A DNA stretch of 40,691 bases from Temnopleurus reevesii (Eukaryota; Echinodermata; Echinoidea; Temnopleuroida; Temnopleuridae): assembly GCA_036244855.1 (NCBI GenBank), contig BQKZ01000813.1, positions 12,281-52,971 on the forward strand. Direction: 5' to 3'. The translations under genes were made by a program, and so were the position numbers. The notes beneath the pieces are model-generated. The model was not told the origin of the DNA and ran no database searches. It saw only the letters and a program-made list of their open reading frames with translations. Shown one piece after another: positions 1-12,400 of the stretch (positions are counted from its first letter, which is position 1; each line of letters opens with the position of its first letter).

Positions 1-306
1 ACTCTGGACCATTTCCAAATTTGTCCAAGTTGGTTAGTGGTTTCTACATTGTAATCTGAACACTTGAGGTGTAGCCTTCAGGCAATTATTTCTGATATTG
101 ATGTTAACCCGCAAGAAGATATTCTGAACCTCTTTGACATGGTTGCTCCTGGTATTTTCTTGATAAAACAAATCCCAAGCTTAAGGATGAAAAATGTCCG
201 AGCTGATATATCCACGATCACTTCTACTGAAACTACCAATTAAATTACCACTACCACCATTACCCTTAATCTATTCATTAGGACCTTAGACCAGCATGCC
301 AACAAC
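1..306. other. No gene seen
   Basis: AT-rich sequence with short broken frames only. No recognisable exon, RNA or repeat beyond the start of the palindromic element at 307. Confidence 0.5.
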
Positions 307-890
307 TTAAAGAAGACCTTCCTCCAGACATAGATGTGCTCTCAGTAAAAGGAAAATAATACATTAATCAAACCGTAAAGATTTCAGCAAAATCTGAAAA
401 TCCATTCAAAAGTTATGGATTTTCCAAGTTTTGAATTCCACCTCGCATGGGCTCCTTAAATTGGTAACCTACAGGTGCAAAATGGCTGCTAACATGGAGA
501 ACTCTCCATTCACTTTGTACACCAAATTCAACATTTTGATACTCTTAGAGGAAGGTAGACAAGGAATCAGCCTAATTCATCGCAAAATTCAAGCAGAATG
601 AAAATGTCCATATTTTATTCAAACAAAAAATTAAAATTGTGTTTACTATCCTAGAAAACGAAGAAAATGAGACATTTCTGTGTATACAAAGGGGAGTTTT
701 CCATGTTGACAGCCATTTTGTGCCTTTAGGTTGCAAATTTAAGGAGCCCATGAGCAGTAATAATCAAAACTTTGAAAATTCATAACTGTTGAGTGGATTT
801 TTGGATTTTGCCTAAATTTTTACTCTCATCATTGTATTTTTTTCCCATTCACTAAATGCTCATCGATGTCTCGGTGAAGTTCCCCTTTAA
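307..890. mobile_element. Palindromic MITE/foldback family P, copy 1
   Basis: Two arms of roughly 200 nt or more are inverted copies. CATGGAGAACTCTCCATTCA in the left arm (about 494-513) pairs with GGGGAGTTTTCCATGTTGAC in the right arm (about 691-710), and the outer TIR is AAGGGGAACTTCACC-like. TTAA lies at both outer edges. The second copy is at 4367-4953 and a half-copy at 20525-20830. The element has no coding capacity. Confidence 0.8.
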
Positions 891-1272
891 GGAATGGCTA
901 TTTTGAAATAAAATATGGTGGTCCGATGGTTAAAAAAAGAAAAAAAAATGCAATTTTTCCTAAATCATTGCCTCCTAGCACTGCATTTAAAAATTGGAGG
1001 GGAGTGAAAAGCAGCATAGAGAAAATAGTCTATAACTCAGCATTTACCCTACAGATAATCCAAATGGATATTTCAAACGGCGGCCATTTTGAAATCCAAT
1101 ATGGCAGCTAATCGACTTAAAATATTAATTGCAGATTATTACTATTGCATTTTTTGTCTCCTAAAGCATATATTTTGACACCACAATCAAGTTGATAGCA
1201 GCATTAGAACCATAAAATCTGAAGCATGGCTTTTCGCATGGCGGCCATTTTGAAATCCAATATGGCCGCTTN
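891..1272. other. Repeat-derived sequence with GGCGGCCATTTTGAAATCC motif twice, ending at an isolated N
   Basis: GGCGGCCATTTTGAAATCCA occurs at about 1081 and 1241. The second copy runs into the N at 1272, after which the retrotransposon ORF begins. This looks like a join between two different loci. Confidence 0.55.
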
Positions 1273-2616
1273 TCGGTCCACAAGAGCTGCTCTGAAACCT
1301 TCGATATCCATATCCTTGAAGTTGCGAACAGTGTGTTCTTTTCTCTCCAACCATTGCTTAGGACATTTCAGCGAAAATCGGACGAAGTGGTGATCTGACA
1401 GAAGATTCTGATGAATAACAATGTCTTCAATGACACAGTCAGGAATAAGGCATATGTCGGTGGATGATTGGTGCAGAAGGGTGCCGTCATTCCTGGTTAA
1501 AACTAGGTCCAATATGTGACCCATGTTGTGAGTTGGATGATTGATGTGTTGAGTCAGGTTTGCAGATTCCATGGTAGAGAGAAACTGGGCTACGTCTGAC
1601 TTTGAGGGCTGGTCAACGTGGATGTTGAAATCTCCAAGCATAATGATACGTCCGGAGAGTACAGAGATCTGATCAGCAAGATCTTGAATTTCTTTGAGAA
1701 AGTCAGATGTACGAAGTCCATTCCGCGAAGAAGGTGGGGGTCGATAGACAACTACGAAGTGAAGTTGATCTGAGCAAGTGACATGGGCCAGTTCAAATGT
1801 CGAAAAGTTCATGGAGTCGTTCACTTTCAATTGAAGCTGAAGCGGAGATTTGAAGATAAGTGCAATACCACCATGTGGATCTGTCGGTCTAGGAATATTC
1901 ATAAAGGTGTAACCTGGCGGGGAACATTCAGCAATGACGGCTGGATCATTTTCTCCAAGCCAAGTTTCGGTTAAGATCATGATATCAATGCCATGTTCAA
2001 TAATATAATCATTAAGTAGGAATGATTTATTGCGTATCGAATGAGCATTCCATAAGCATATCTTTAAGCAAGGGTCAGATTTATTTCGAGAGATGTTGAT
2101 ACCAATCAGGTTATTGTGATTAATAGCTCGAGAATGAATACCAACATTATGACGAAATTGGGAAGTAATAACAGAGATTTTTCGTTGTTTCCTCGTTCCA
2201 CCCCTTTTACCACGATGTGCTTTTTTGCTTATATCAGGTGTACGACATATTCCTAAGTCATTAATTATGGCCATGACTTGGGGTAGAATATCGGACTGCT
2301 TGCTCAAAGATATATCATTATAATTTAACATATCTAGTCTCGTGTAGGTTTTGTGGGTATGATGCATCTCTGCCTTTCTACACTCAGACTGGAGTGGTCC
2401 CGGATTGGAACTAACGTCACCAGAAAGGAGTATCTTGAGTCTGAGAGTAGCATCAGAGTTAGAATAATATGACAGACATGATCCAATAACTTTCACACGA
2501 GAATCTATACATGGTATATACAGCACTACTACATGTGCATTGCCACTGCTAACCGATGAGCTAGCTACAGTAACAAAGAGAACAATGAAAAGTCTGGTCA
2601 ATTCCATTGTTGACAC
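1273..2616 (-). mobile_element. CR1/L2-like non-LTR retrotransposon fragment: 2A-like motif plus APE endonuclease
   Basis: The ORF from ATG 2616 reads 448 codons to an N at 1272. Residues 7-28 are a hydrophobic signal-like segment. Residues 59-74 (LRLKILLSGDVSSNPGP region) match a 2A-like ribosome-skipping motif, with NPGP at 71-74. Residues 185-410 form an apurinic-type endonuclease with all core motifs visible: LWNAHS (N190), TETWL (E217), VYRPP (Y291), GDFNIH (D329, N331), LDLVLT and SDHH (407-410). No reverse transcriptase follows: beyond the N the frame reads unrelated repeat sequence (AAILDFKMAAM...). The copy is therefore truncated or misjoined. The frame is open with no internal stop, suggesting a fairly young copy. 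Confidence 0.88.
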
Positions 2617-3362
2617 TGTTATGGCTCAAAAGGAAGATTATAGCTTGTAGGACTATACATGTAGTAGAGCTGAATAGCCGAGTACAGTAAGTACATACAC
2701 AATATGGCAGCAAGTAAACTCACCAAAATGTCCAGAGCACAGAAAATGCAAAAATATAGATAATGATAGTGTGGTTACTCCAAATAAACACGCAACCTGT
2801 CTAGAAGATTCTATAACAGTTACCAAAACATGTGATCACAATAACAAATCAGATATACCTAATAATATGCAAATACAAAGCAAAAAATAACAGAGCAAAA
2901 GAGAGAGTCGCCTGTTAGGCGCGCACCTCAATCTATATGATTACCAGGAACATTCTTATATAGAAAATATTCTTACAATTAGAAAGGCTTATTCAATTTT
3001 TACACATAACAGGGTTGTCAACAATTACATTATGATAAATTGCACATTAATTTAATACCCTGAAAATGTTCATGGACGTCTTTACGCATAAGAAATGACT
3101 TTAAGAATCTTCCTTTGCAAACGTTTTCATCTGGAAAAAACCCTCCCCTGAAAACATTCTACTTATCAACAATTCTCAATCTTTTTACTACAAAATGTAA
3201 GAAAGCTCTGTATTCATTTCTCCTCCAACGAGCACATTCCAATCTTGTGAACAATGGCATTGTCACAATCAACTGACTTTCATTAACTTTTCACAATGCA
3301 AATGAAAAAGACATAGAAAAAGAAGTGTACTGTCATACAAAGTTTTTAGAGCACCATAGAAT
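2617..3362. other. Retrotransposon 5' flank and nicalin 3'UTR region, no gene seen
   Basis: The part next to 2616 is presumably 5'UTR of the retroelement. The part below 3362 is nicalin 3'UTR (minus strand). The border between them is not visible. A short hairpin CGCCTGTTAGGCG lies at about 2910. Confidence 0.4.
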
Positions 3363-3425
3363 TTAGTGTATCTTGGGTTTCTTTGCAACATAGCTCCTCA
3401 CAGTGTCCCTCAGCAGGCTGAAGTT
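3363..3425 (-). CDS. NCLN: Nicalin exon 14 (cytosolic tail and stop)
   Basis: Codons 535-554 plus TAA, reading NFSLLRDTVRSYVAKKPKIH. The acceptor is CTCTAG/AAC. The basic tail resembles the vertebrate end (FSLLYKTV... from memory). An ATTAAA on the minus strand at 3056-3051 could be the polyadenylation signal, but this is weak. Confidence 0.85.
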   Translation of the reverse strand, partial: NFSLLRDTVRSYVAKKPKIH

Positions 3426-6400
3426 CTAGAGTGCAAAAAGGAAAAAGGGGGAAGGAGGAAAAATGTTAACGATACTCAAGTGAAGGCAGGATGATAATAG
3501 TTTTGCAAGCAGGATGCAAGTGCTGCCACAAAGGAACAACACTTCGCTTCTTATTATCCTTTCAAGCCACTTTAGATACAAAAATCAGAACATTGCACCC
3601 AAATGACTAATTTATACTGTTCTTATGTTATGTTTTTGTTATACATTACAAAGTTGTTTACTGTCAAAATAATGTTAGTTCATATGTATCGATATTTGCA
3701 TTGTTAATTTGATCTTTTGTAAACTGAAAAAAGCAAGCAATAAAATCTTAAATAATAATTTTAAAAAAAGATAAATAAAGTATATTCAGCTGGAGCCAAA
3801 AAAAGAAAAAAAGAAAAAAAGAAAAAAAAAGAAAACACTTCTACAGGGCTCCATGATCGTAAAGCTATGGATCTGAAACATCCTTCTCTTTACCCTCCTT
3901 GAAAAACAATGCAGGGCAGAGAGAGGGGATAAATTAATAATGAATAACATGCAGTAAGCCGAATCTGTTTAATAGGGTTCATAAAATAGGTTCAATTCAG
4001 AAAAACAACTTATGAGGGGGAAAACAATAGAAGATACAGAGAAGAGGACACAAAAAATTGAATCTGTTGGAGATTATAATATAAGTTGAACTTGGAAAAT
4101 TAAACTTATGAGGGGTACAAACAATAGAAAATAAGAAGAGGACATAAAAAGTAATTCAACTTACACAAGATGAACTTAGGAAAAGTTAACTGTACACTTT
4201 GACAATATTTGGGTACATATTGGTGGTCATAACTGTGGGGAGGGGAGCATTTAAAAAAATCAAAAGAAATAAATAGGCTAGGCACTGAGCAAGCTGCACT
4301 GCTATGTCCACATGCCAATTCTCTACAGAGATTTTCTACAGATATGCTCACCGAACCCCCATCAATTTAAAGGGGAACTTCACCCAGACATTGATGTGCT
4401 CTCAGTCGGTGGAGCAAAATACAATGATCAAACCGTGAAAATTTGAGCAAAATCCGACAATCCGTTCAAAAGTTATGAATTTTCAAAGTTTCGATTTCCA
4501 CACTTGATGGGCTTCTTAAATTGGCAACGTACACAAACAAAATGGCTGCCAACATGGAGAACTCTCCATTCACTTTGTACACCAAATTTCACATTTTGTT
4601 CCTTTTACAGAAAAGTAGGTAAGGAATCAACAAGATTCATCCACAAATGAATGCAGAATCATTATGTCCATATCACATTTGAAGAGAGTAGTAAAACTTT
4701 GTCTACTTTTCTAGAAAAAGAGGAAAATGTGAAATTTTGTGTGCAAAGTGAATGGAGAGTTCTCCATGTTGGCAGCCATTTTGTTTGTGTCCGTTGCCAA
4801 TTTAAGGAGCTCATCAGGGGTGGAAATCAAAACTTTGAAAATTCATAACTTTTAAATGGATTGTCCGATTTTGCTCAAATTTTCACAGTTTGATCATTGT
4901 ATTTTTCTCCACCCACTGAGAGAACATCAATGGCTGGGTGAAGTTCCCCTTGAATGTTTAAAAGAATCTGAAACATAATGAACAAAATGGGTCTATATGA
5001 CCCAATTAAATGAGACAAATGGTGCAAAATATCCATGAAATAAATAACTACTGGGCACTTACCTGCACTGAGAGGTAGATGAGCCCAAGGTAACCAGCTA
5101 TGCCTGCTGCCAGAAACAGGTCAAACACTGCTGGTTTCACACTGAAATAAACAACAAACAAATAATATGAATAATCATACCAGAATAAATGAGCACATAG
5201 AATTAAAAAAAAATCAATATAATTTCTACAAATATCATTTCTACCTAAATTTAATAAATTAATCCCATATTATGCCAAATGAAGTAGCAATATCGATAGG
5301 ATTTCTTGATTCTTTAGTGATAGTTTGCCAGTGATATTCATTCCTAGCCACTCAAACATACACTGGCCATTGTTGGGGTAAGGCAAAAATTATTCAATTT
5401 GGGAATTACAAAATATAAACTTTACATGAAAACATTTGCATATTTCACTTGATGGATGTTGTATTTTTTCCTCTTTCGTAACAGCCTTTTCCGATTCAAT
5501 GGTGACAAAATGACTAGACATTATCACTGGAAGTTGTATGAAGTGAAGTGAAGTCTGATTTCAAGAATCAAAATTTCCTACTTGATATGCCTTTGTGGAA
5601 TGGATTGTCATGGGGATTTTAATAAAAACATTCTGGGATTTAAATTTGTAAATATTTGATCAATTATACTCACTTGTAAGCATGCATACTGAACTTGAGT
5701 CCATCATAGAAGACATACTCTGGCTCTCTGACGAATGTAAATCAATGAAAACAAAGATTATATAATAGAACACAGTACATCTTTTGACTTGATGTATCAG
5801 TCCTATTTTTATGCAAGTTTGTTAACCCTAATCAGGCCGAGGGGGGGGGGGGGTAGAATCCACCCCCTCAACATTTCGCAAAATATCTCCTTAACGTGCA
5901 AAAATATTTTTGCGACGTGATTTTTAACTTCCAAGTATCGCAACAATTTTGAGACCAAATTCGGTGCGCCCATGTTTACCGTTTTTGTGCCACGCCCATT
6001 TGAAGAAAAAAATTGTCGGCCTAAAAATTGCTCAAATACTAGATTTTGTGTACAAAGTCAATGCAAATTGTGTTTTCAGTAAAATATCATTAAAACTTGA
6101 ATAATTTGACTTTTAATGGCTCAAATTAATTCATTTTTGCATCATTATGCCTAAAATAATGTCTGCAACAAATATCAGTAAAAAAAAAATAAAAATAAAA
6201 GATTGAAAAAAAAAGAAATACATAAGAAATAAATAAAACAATGAAATACATAAGAAATTAATTTCAATAATGATTTTTTTTTCAATACATTTGTAGAGAA
6301 TGCTAAAAGGAATATTTAAACAAAAATCAGCTCAATTAGAGATTTAATTCACTAAATTTCTAGGAATAGTAATTGATGAAAAGTTATCTTGGAAGGATCA

Positions 6401-9400
6401 TATTGATTAAGTGTGTAAAACTGTCGCTCGAAACACTGGTGTCCTCAACAAATTAAGACATTTTCTTCCTCAACACATCATGTTATCCTTGTATTCTACA
6501 ATGATTCTTCCGTACCTCAACTACGGAATTATTGCCTGGGGCAATGCTGCTGCTATACATATTGATAGAATTGTCATACTGCAAAAAAGAGCTATTCGTG
6601 TTGTGAATAATGTGGAATTTCGAGCACATACGGATAATCTATTTATTACTAACAAAATCTTAAGACTAAAAGACATGTATACTTTTCAACTAGGTCAGTT
6701 AATGTACAATTTTAATTCTAGACAATTACCCGAGTCTTTTCTGAGTATGTTTACAAAAAATCACTTGATTCATAACCATTTCACTCGCCAAGCGCATTCT
6801 TTTCATGTGCCACTCACTCGAACGTCTCTTGCCCAAAACGCGTTCATTGTCACAGGTCCAAAGAAATGGAATTCGTTCCCTGATGATATCAAACAAAGTT
6901 GCTCATTGTATATATTTAAAAAGAAATTAAAGTCATATCTTCTACTGCATTAATTTATCCTCTTCTGTTTTCAATCGATGTAAGCCTACTTATTATTTAA
7001 ACGTTGTTTTTTAACTATGTTTTATTATTATAAATACGTATATTTTCAGATGTTATAATTTGTCTTATAGCGTCTCGTTTTGAATACTCATTATAAATAT
7101 TGTTATACATTTATTCACCTTTTGGACAATCCTTGAGGTACATTTCAATTTCCATCTTAACTAGGTGGACCAACACCCTACAAGCTGTGCTTTTTAGTTG
7201 GTCCTCCTTCCCTTTCGAATTCGTGAAATCAAATCGTTCATTCTACTATGTAGAATTTTATGTGTTTTACTTTGTGATTTGTAATCTATATATAAATTTG
7301 TAATTATTTGTATTGAAATTTGTAAATATCATTGTGAATATTGTAAATATTGAAAGTGGAAAATAAAATAAATTCAAATTCAAATTCAAATTCAAATTAG
7401 TGATTAAGAGCCCAAAACTTATTTTATGCATAAATTAGCATAATTTAATTATTTCAACAATTTTTGTGAAAACTAAACCATACAATCTGGTAGAGTACGC
7501 CAAAGGCATCATGCGTGCCAATTTTCGTCGCGATTGCGCGTTTTATGGCCGAGATCTGATGGGGGGTGATATCCAACCCCCTCGGCTATAGCATAGCTCA
7601 AAAAAGTCGGCCTGATGAGGGTTAAATCATTCAAAACAGAAAGTAGCCAAAATTCTAAAATTCCAGAAGAACTGTGATTTTGGTGGTTAGGTAGCTGAAA
7701 AAAAGACACTCAAACTTAGTGATTATGTCTCTGTCCTGATACTCATTCTTTGAGTGAGAAATCAATCAACCCTCACTTCTCTACACTCGGGTGAAAATGG
7801 GTAACATAGGAGTGTTCAATAAAATGATTGATTAGCTATAAAAAAAAAAATTAAATTAAAAAAAAAGGGCTCACTACCTGGCTGCAATGGCTAAGACAAG
7901 GGAAATTATATGTGCAAAGCATTATGAGATTTGGACAAGAAACCTTCTTCATCATCATCACGACCGTCACGATCATCATTGCCAGTCATTATCATCATCA
8001 TCAACACCATTACAGATGTGTGCCATTGTTCCCAGCTAAAAATTAGGAGCATGGTAACATATTTCTTACCTCTTGTCTGCTTTGATGTTTATCCTCTTGA
8101 CGTCCTTGAGATATCTAGAGAGGGCGCTTTGTAGCGTCTGTAATAGTGGCTGATCCTTGGTGAGCAGCTGTGCTGACCTGGGTTCTGAAGATAAATACTT
8201 GATCCAGGAATCAATACCATCCTTGTTTACATCCTGATCAATCAAAAATAAAATAGCAATAGTCAAGTTCATACAACTAATCTTTATTTGGTATATTTTT
8301 TTCATATAGTCAAACCTGTCTATTAAGACCACCCATGGGAGATAGAAAACAAGGTTTTTGAGAACAGGTAGTCTCTATAGAGCGGTTCATTAACACATAA
8401 ATTGCTTCCAAGGGAGACCAGAAAGGTGGTTTTTTTTGACAGGTGGTCGTTATATACAGGTTGTCGCTAGAGCAGGTTTGACTGTACAACTTGTCCTATA
8501 AGTTGCATTAATAGTCAGCTGAATGAGATTATCTAGTACAGACTTCCAATGACTAAACATATTAAAATAATGTATCAGCTGACATTTTTCCTGGAAATAT
8601 ATTTTCAATATTTTAGTGACTATGAATTCACTAATTTTTTCCTCTCATTAGAATGCTCTTAATCTTCTAAAAAATAATCCCCCAAATGGCAATAAAAATC
8701 CTCTAATATGAATATAGTTGTGAAAGAAATTCAATGAATTCACCGAAACATATAAAATAAAATATCATCCATCAAAGTGCAATTTTCGCTGGGGAAAATT
8801 ACATGATAGATTACACAATAGAGATATCACTGCTTTTTCAAGGCACAAAAAAAGGTCCTAGATGATTCTCAAATTCCGAAAAGATCATGCATTTACAAAA
8901 AAACAACATGTATTTTCTTGTCATTAAAGCCCAAGTATAGTTTTGGTGAAGATGAAGAAATGTGAATTTGGGGGATGTTTATAATGACATGTAATTTTTA
9001 TACACATTTTGAGACGATAGCATATTTTTTACGTACTGATTCTTTTGAAAATTTGAATTTGACTGTTAAAATCATATTTTTGGTTATAGCATTATTTTGC
9101 TTGTTATTGAGCATATATACAAAGTTATTTCCGAGATTTGACAATAGAATGATATAGAGATATACACAACAATTAAATTCTTAAATTTTCATCAAATTCT
9201 GAGCATGGGAAGCTGTCCTTTATCAAGAAAGAAAATATTGAAATAGAGTGGTGCTGCACCACACTATTTCAATTTGCACATTTTAGGTTATAGCTTTTCC
9301 CAAACTCGTTCATTTTTCGCACAATCTTTTGTGCAATATGTTTATGATACTACATTTCATTTCATATAGATTTGAAGACAAAATCTGGTGATAAAAATAT

Positions 9401-12400
9401 TCGCTTTTACCAAAACTGTACTTGGGCTTTAAGCCAATACAGGTACAGAATAAGATCATTTCATTTGACTGCCCTTCAGGGACTCCTACCAGTCATTATC
9501 ATTACTCATTCAGTGCCACATTTCATACAATAAGAAGAACATTATTATTGGATACTTACATATCCATCGACAAAGACTTCCATCTCTGACGATCCGAGAC
9601 CAAATATATGATGAGCAAGAGTCTCCGCTATGATCTTTACATTCCTCGCAAGCTTGTCAGAATCTACCTTGGAACTGTGATAATAAGATAAGAGAGATTC
9701 ATTCATTTTGGATCCTTTCATTTCAACTACAAATCTTACATCATAAACGTAGGTACAATGGAGACTTGGTGAAGAAATTGAATGTGAAATTCCTGATATA
9801 CCAAAGTAACCTTTGTTGTAACATTAAAACAGCTATCAATTGGTTTCAGATCTGCTAACATTCTTGATATAACGAGGTAATTTGTGCAGTTGGTCAATGG
9901 ATTTGAAGAAATCAAACAAGGCAGTTTGTTTATGTCAAAGCCAACCCAACTCAAGCTTTATTTCAAGTGTCTTGCCTCCTTTAATTGTATTGTCTTGTAT
10001 CATATTCATCCTGATTATGTTTCTTGAATGGAAATATATTATCAATTCAAGCAGTCAATAGGAGAGAAAGAATGAAGAAATGTAATCGGTCATTCCACTC
10101 CAAGCTAGTTTTCGTCAGAAAAATTCTATGCATGTGACACTTACACATCATCTGTAATGGTAGACCTAGAGGCACTGTTGTAAGCGGGAAGGTGGGACAG
10201 GGTCCCAGCAGGAAGTCTTTGCATACTGAAGCGCTCATGTTCCCATGCTAGCCAGTCATCGGCAAGATTGATGCGCTTGTGCACCATGCTGAACTTCACG
10301 GACGGAGCTATGGATTTGGTGACTGTTTCCAATTCCTGGATTAATAAGAATAGGACACAACAAATTTAAAATAGAAAAAAGTCTATCACTTGTCTCACCA
10401 TGTGCAAACATTGAACATAGGTAGAATGGTTCGGCTGCTGTGTACTGCTAGCTTTCATCAGACTATATGTTTGCACATCGTGAGAGAACTGATTAACCCC
10501 TTTCAAATATTCTTCACCACGATAAAACTCTTTCAAACCATATACAAATTTATATAATATAATAATAATTTGCATTTATAAAGCGCCTTTTCGTGAGATT
10601 CAAAGCGCATTGAATATGAGACCCTGCATTTCAAAACGAGTCATGATTCGACAATTGATGTGGTGGATTGAACAAAAATGTTGTCTTACAGGCCTAGGCT
10701 TGAATTTAATACAATAGTTTCATTCTTGAAATAGATTTTTTACACTGAAAAAATATTAGCATCTTAACACAAGCTTTCAAGAATTCATAAACTATTTCCT
10801 CTCAACCTATATAACAGAAAAAGAGGAAAACTCATTTGAAATGGCAATGAAACACTCTCTCAAAATAGTGACAAATTCCTATTCTTTCCTCAAAATACCT
10901 AATGTTTACAAGGTCTGAAATTTGTAGAATATTATTCACCCCAAAGCAATGGTCCTTCTTGTGAAACAAAAGAGAAACAATGCAGCTTAAACAATTGGTT
11001 CTAAAGATTAATACAAGACTGACAACTGTTAATCATACCTGTAGTAGTTGGTGAGATTCTGAACCTTCTTTCGGAGGTTTGGAAACATGGAGGTGAAGTT
11101 CATCACCAGTCCCGATGGTATCAAGACACAACACATAGGAGACATCAGTCAAAAGAGATGAATCTGGTTACAACAAAAACAAATACACAAAGCTAGGACA
11201 CTGGTCAAACAAGGAATAAGATATTATCNAGGAAGTCTTTGCATACTGAAGCACTTACCGGTAATAGACAAAATCAAAGATGACTGTTGTTTGACATCTT
11301 CATAATGTGATAGTGCAATTGATACTTACACATCATCAGTAATGGTAGACCTAGAGGCACTATTGTAAGCGGGTAGATGGGACAGGGTACCAGCAGGGAG
11401 TCTTTGCATACTGAAGCGCTCATGTTCCCATGCCAGCCAGTCATCGGCAAGATTGATACGCTTGTGCACCATGCTGAACTTCACGGACGGAGCAAGGGAT
11501 TTAGTGACTGTTTCCAATTCCTGGGACAATGAAAATAGGATGTAGAAATATTATTATTAGATATATTTCAAAAGGAGCCATGACACAACAACATGCGGAG
11601 ATTTCGACACCTCATTCAATGTAATATCTCTTTTAATATAGATTTCTGAATGGAAATCATACATATTTTAACAGATATCAGCAACTTCACAAATCCAATG
11701 AATCATTTTTGTGATAACAGTTTATCCAAATTGTCCATTCACAAGTAAAGTTCTTTTTTCTGGAGTAGAAACCTACACAAAAACCATAAATACAGCTTTA
11801 AAAGAGCTGCATATGAAAAAAAAATAATGTCAATATTAATCTTGGCACAAATTATCAGAGCTGAATGACGCACGCTTTTAAAGACCATCATCATCCTCTA
11901 AATCATACCTGTAGTAATTGGTGAGATTCTGAGCCTTCTTTCGGAGGTTTGGAAACATGGAGGTGAAGCTCATCACCAGAACCGATCGTATCAAGACACA
12001 ACACATAGGAGACATCAGTCAAAAGAGATGAATCTAGTAGTAAACAAAAACAAATACACATTGCTAAGAGACTAGTTAAACAAATAATAAGATATTATTG
12101 ACAAATACAACTCTAGGAGAGATGCCAACCAAAAAAAATGTATTCCTTACTTTTTCTATCTTCTATTGCTTCATAATTGGGTACTAAGATCTGTAAATGT
12201 ATGTGAATGCCAAACACCATCATATCCTAACCCATCACACATGTCTCCATAGAAAACATCCAATTGTCTTGTTTCTCTTTGACAGTATTTCATTTCAAAA
12301 TAATGTACCTCATCTATTCAAATGAGCAATTTCAATATAATTTGTCTTCTCTTATTCAGAAATTCTTTCATACTTCATTCCCTATAAATCTGCAGTACCT

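Noticed and set aside
1204..1272. C-terminal extension of the retrotransposon ORF past the N
   Set aside because: This part translates a GGCGGCCATTTT repeat also seen at about 1081 and is not part of the element.
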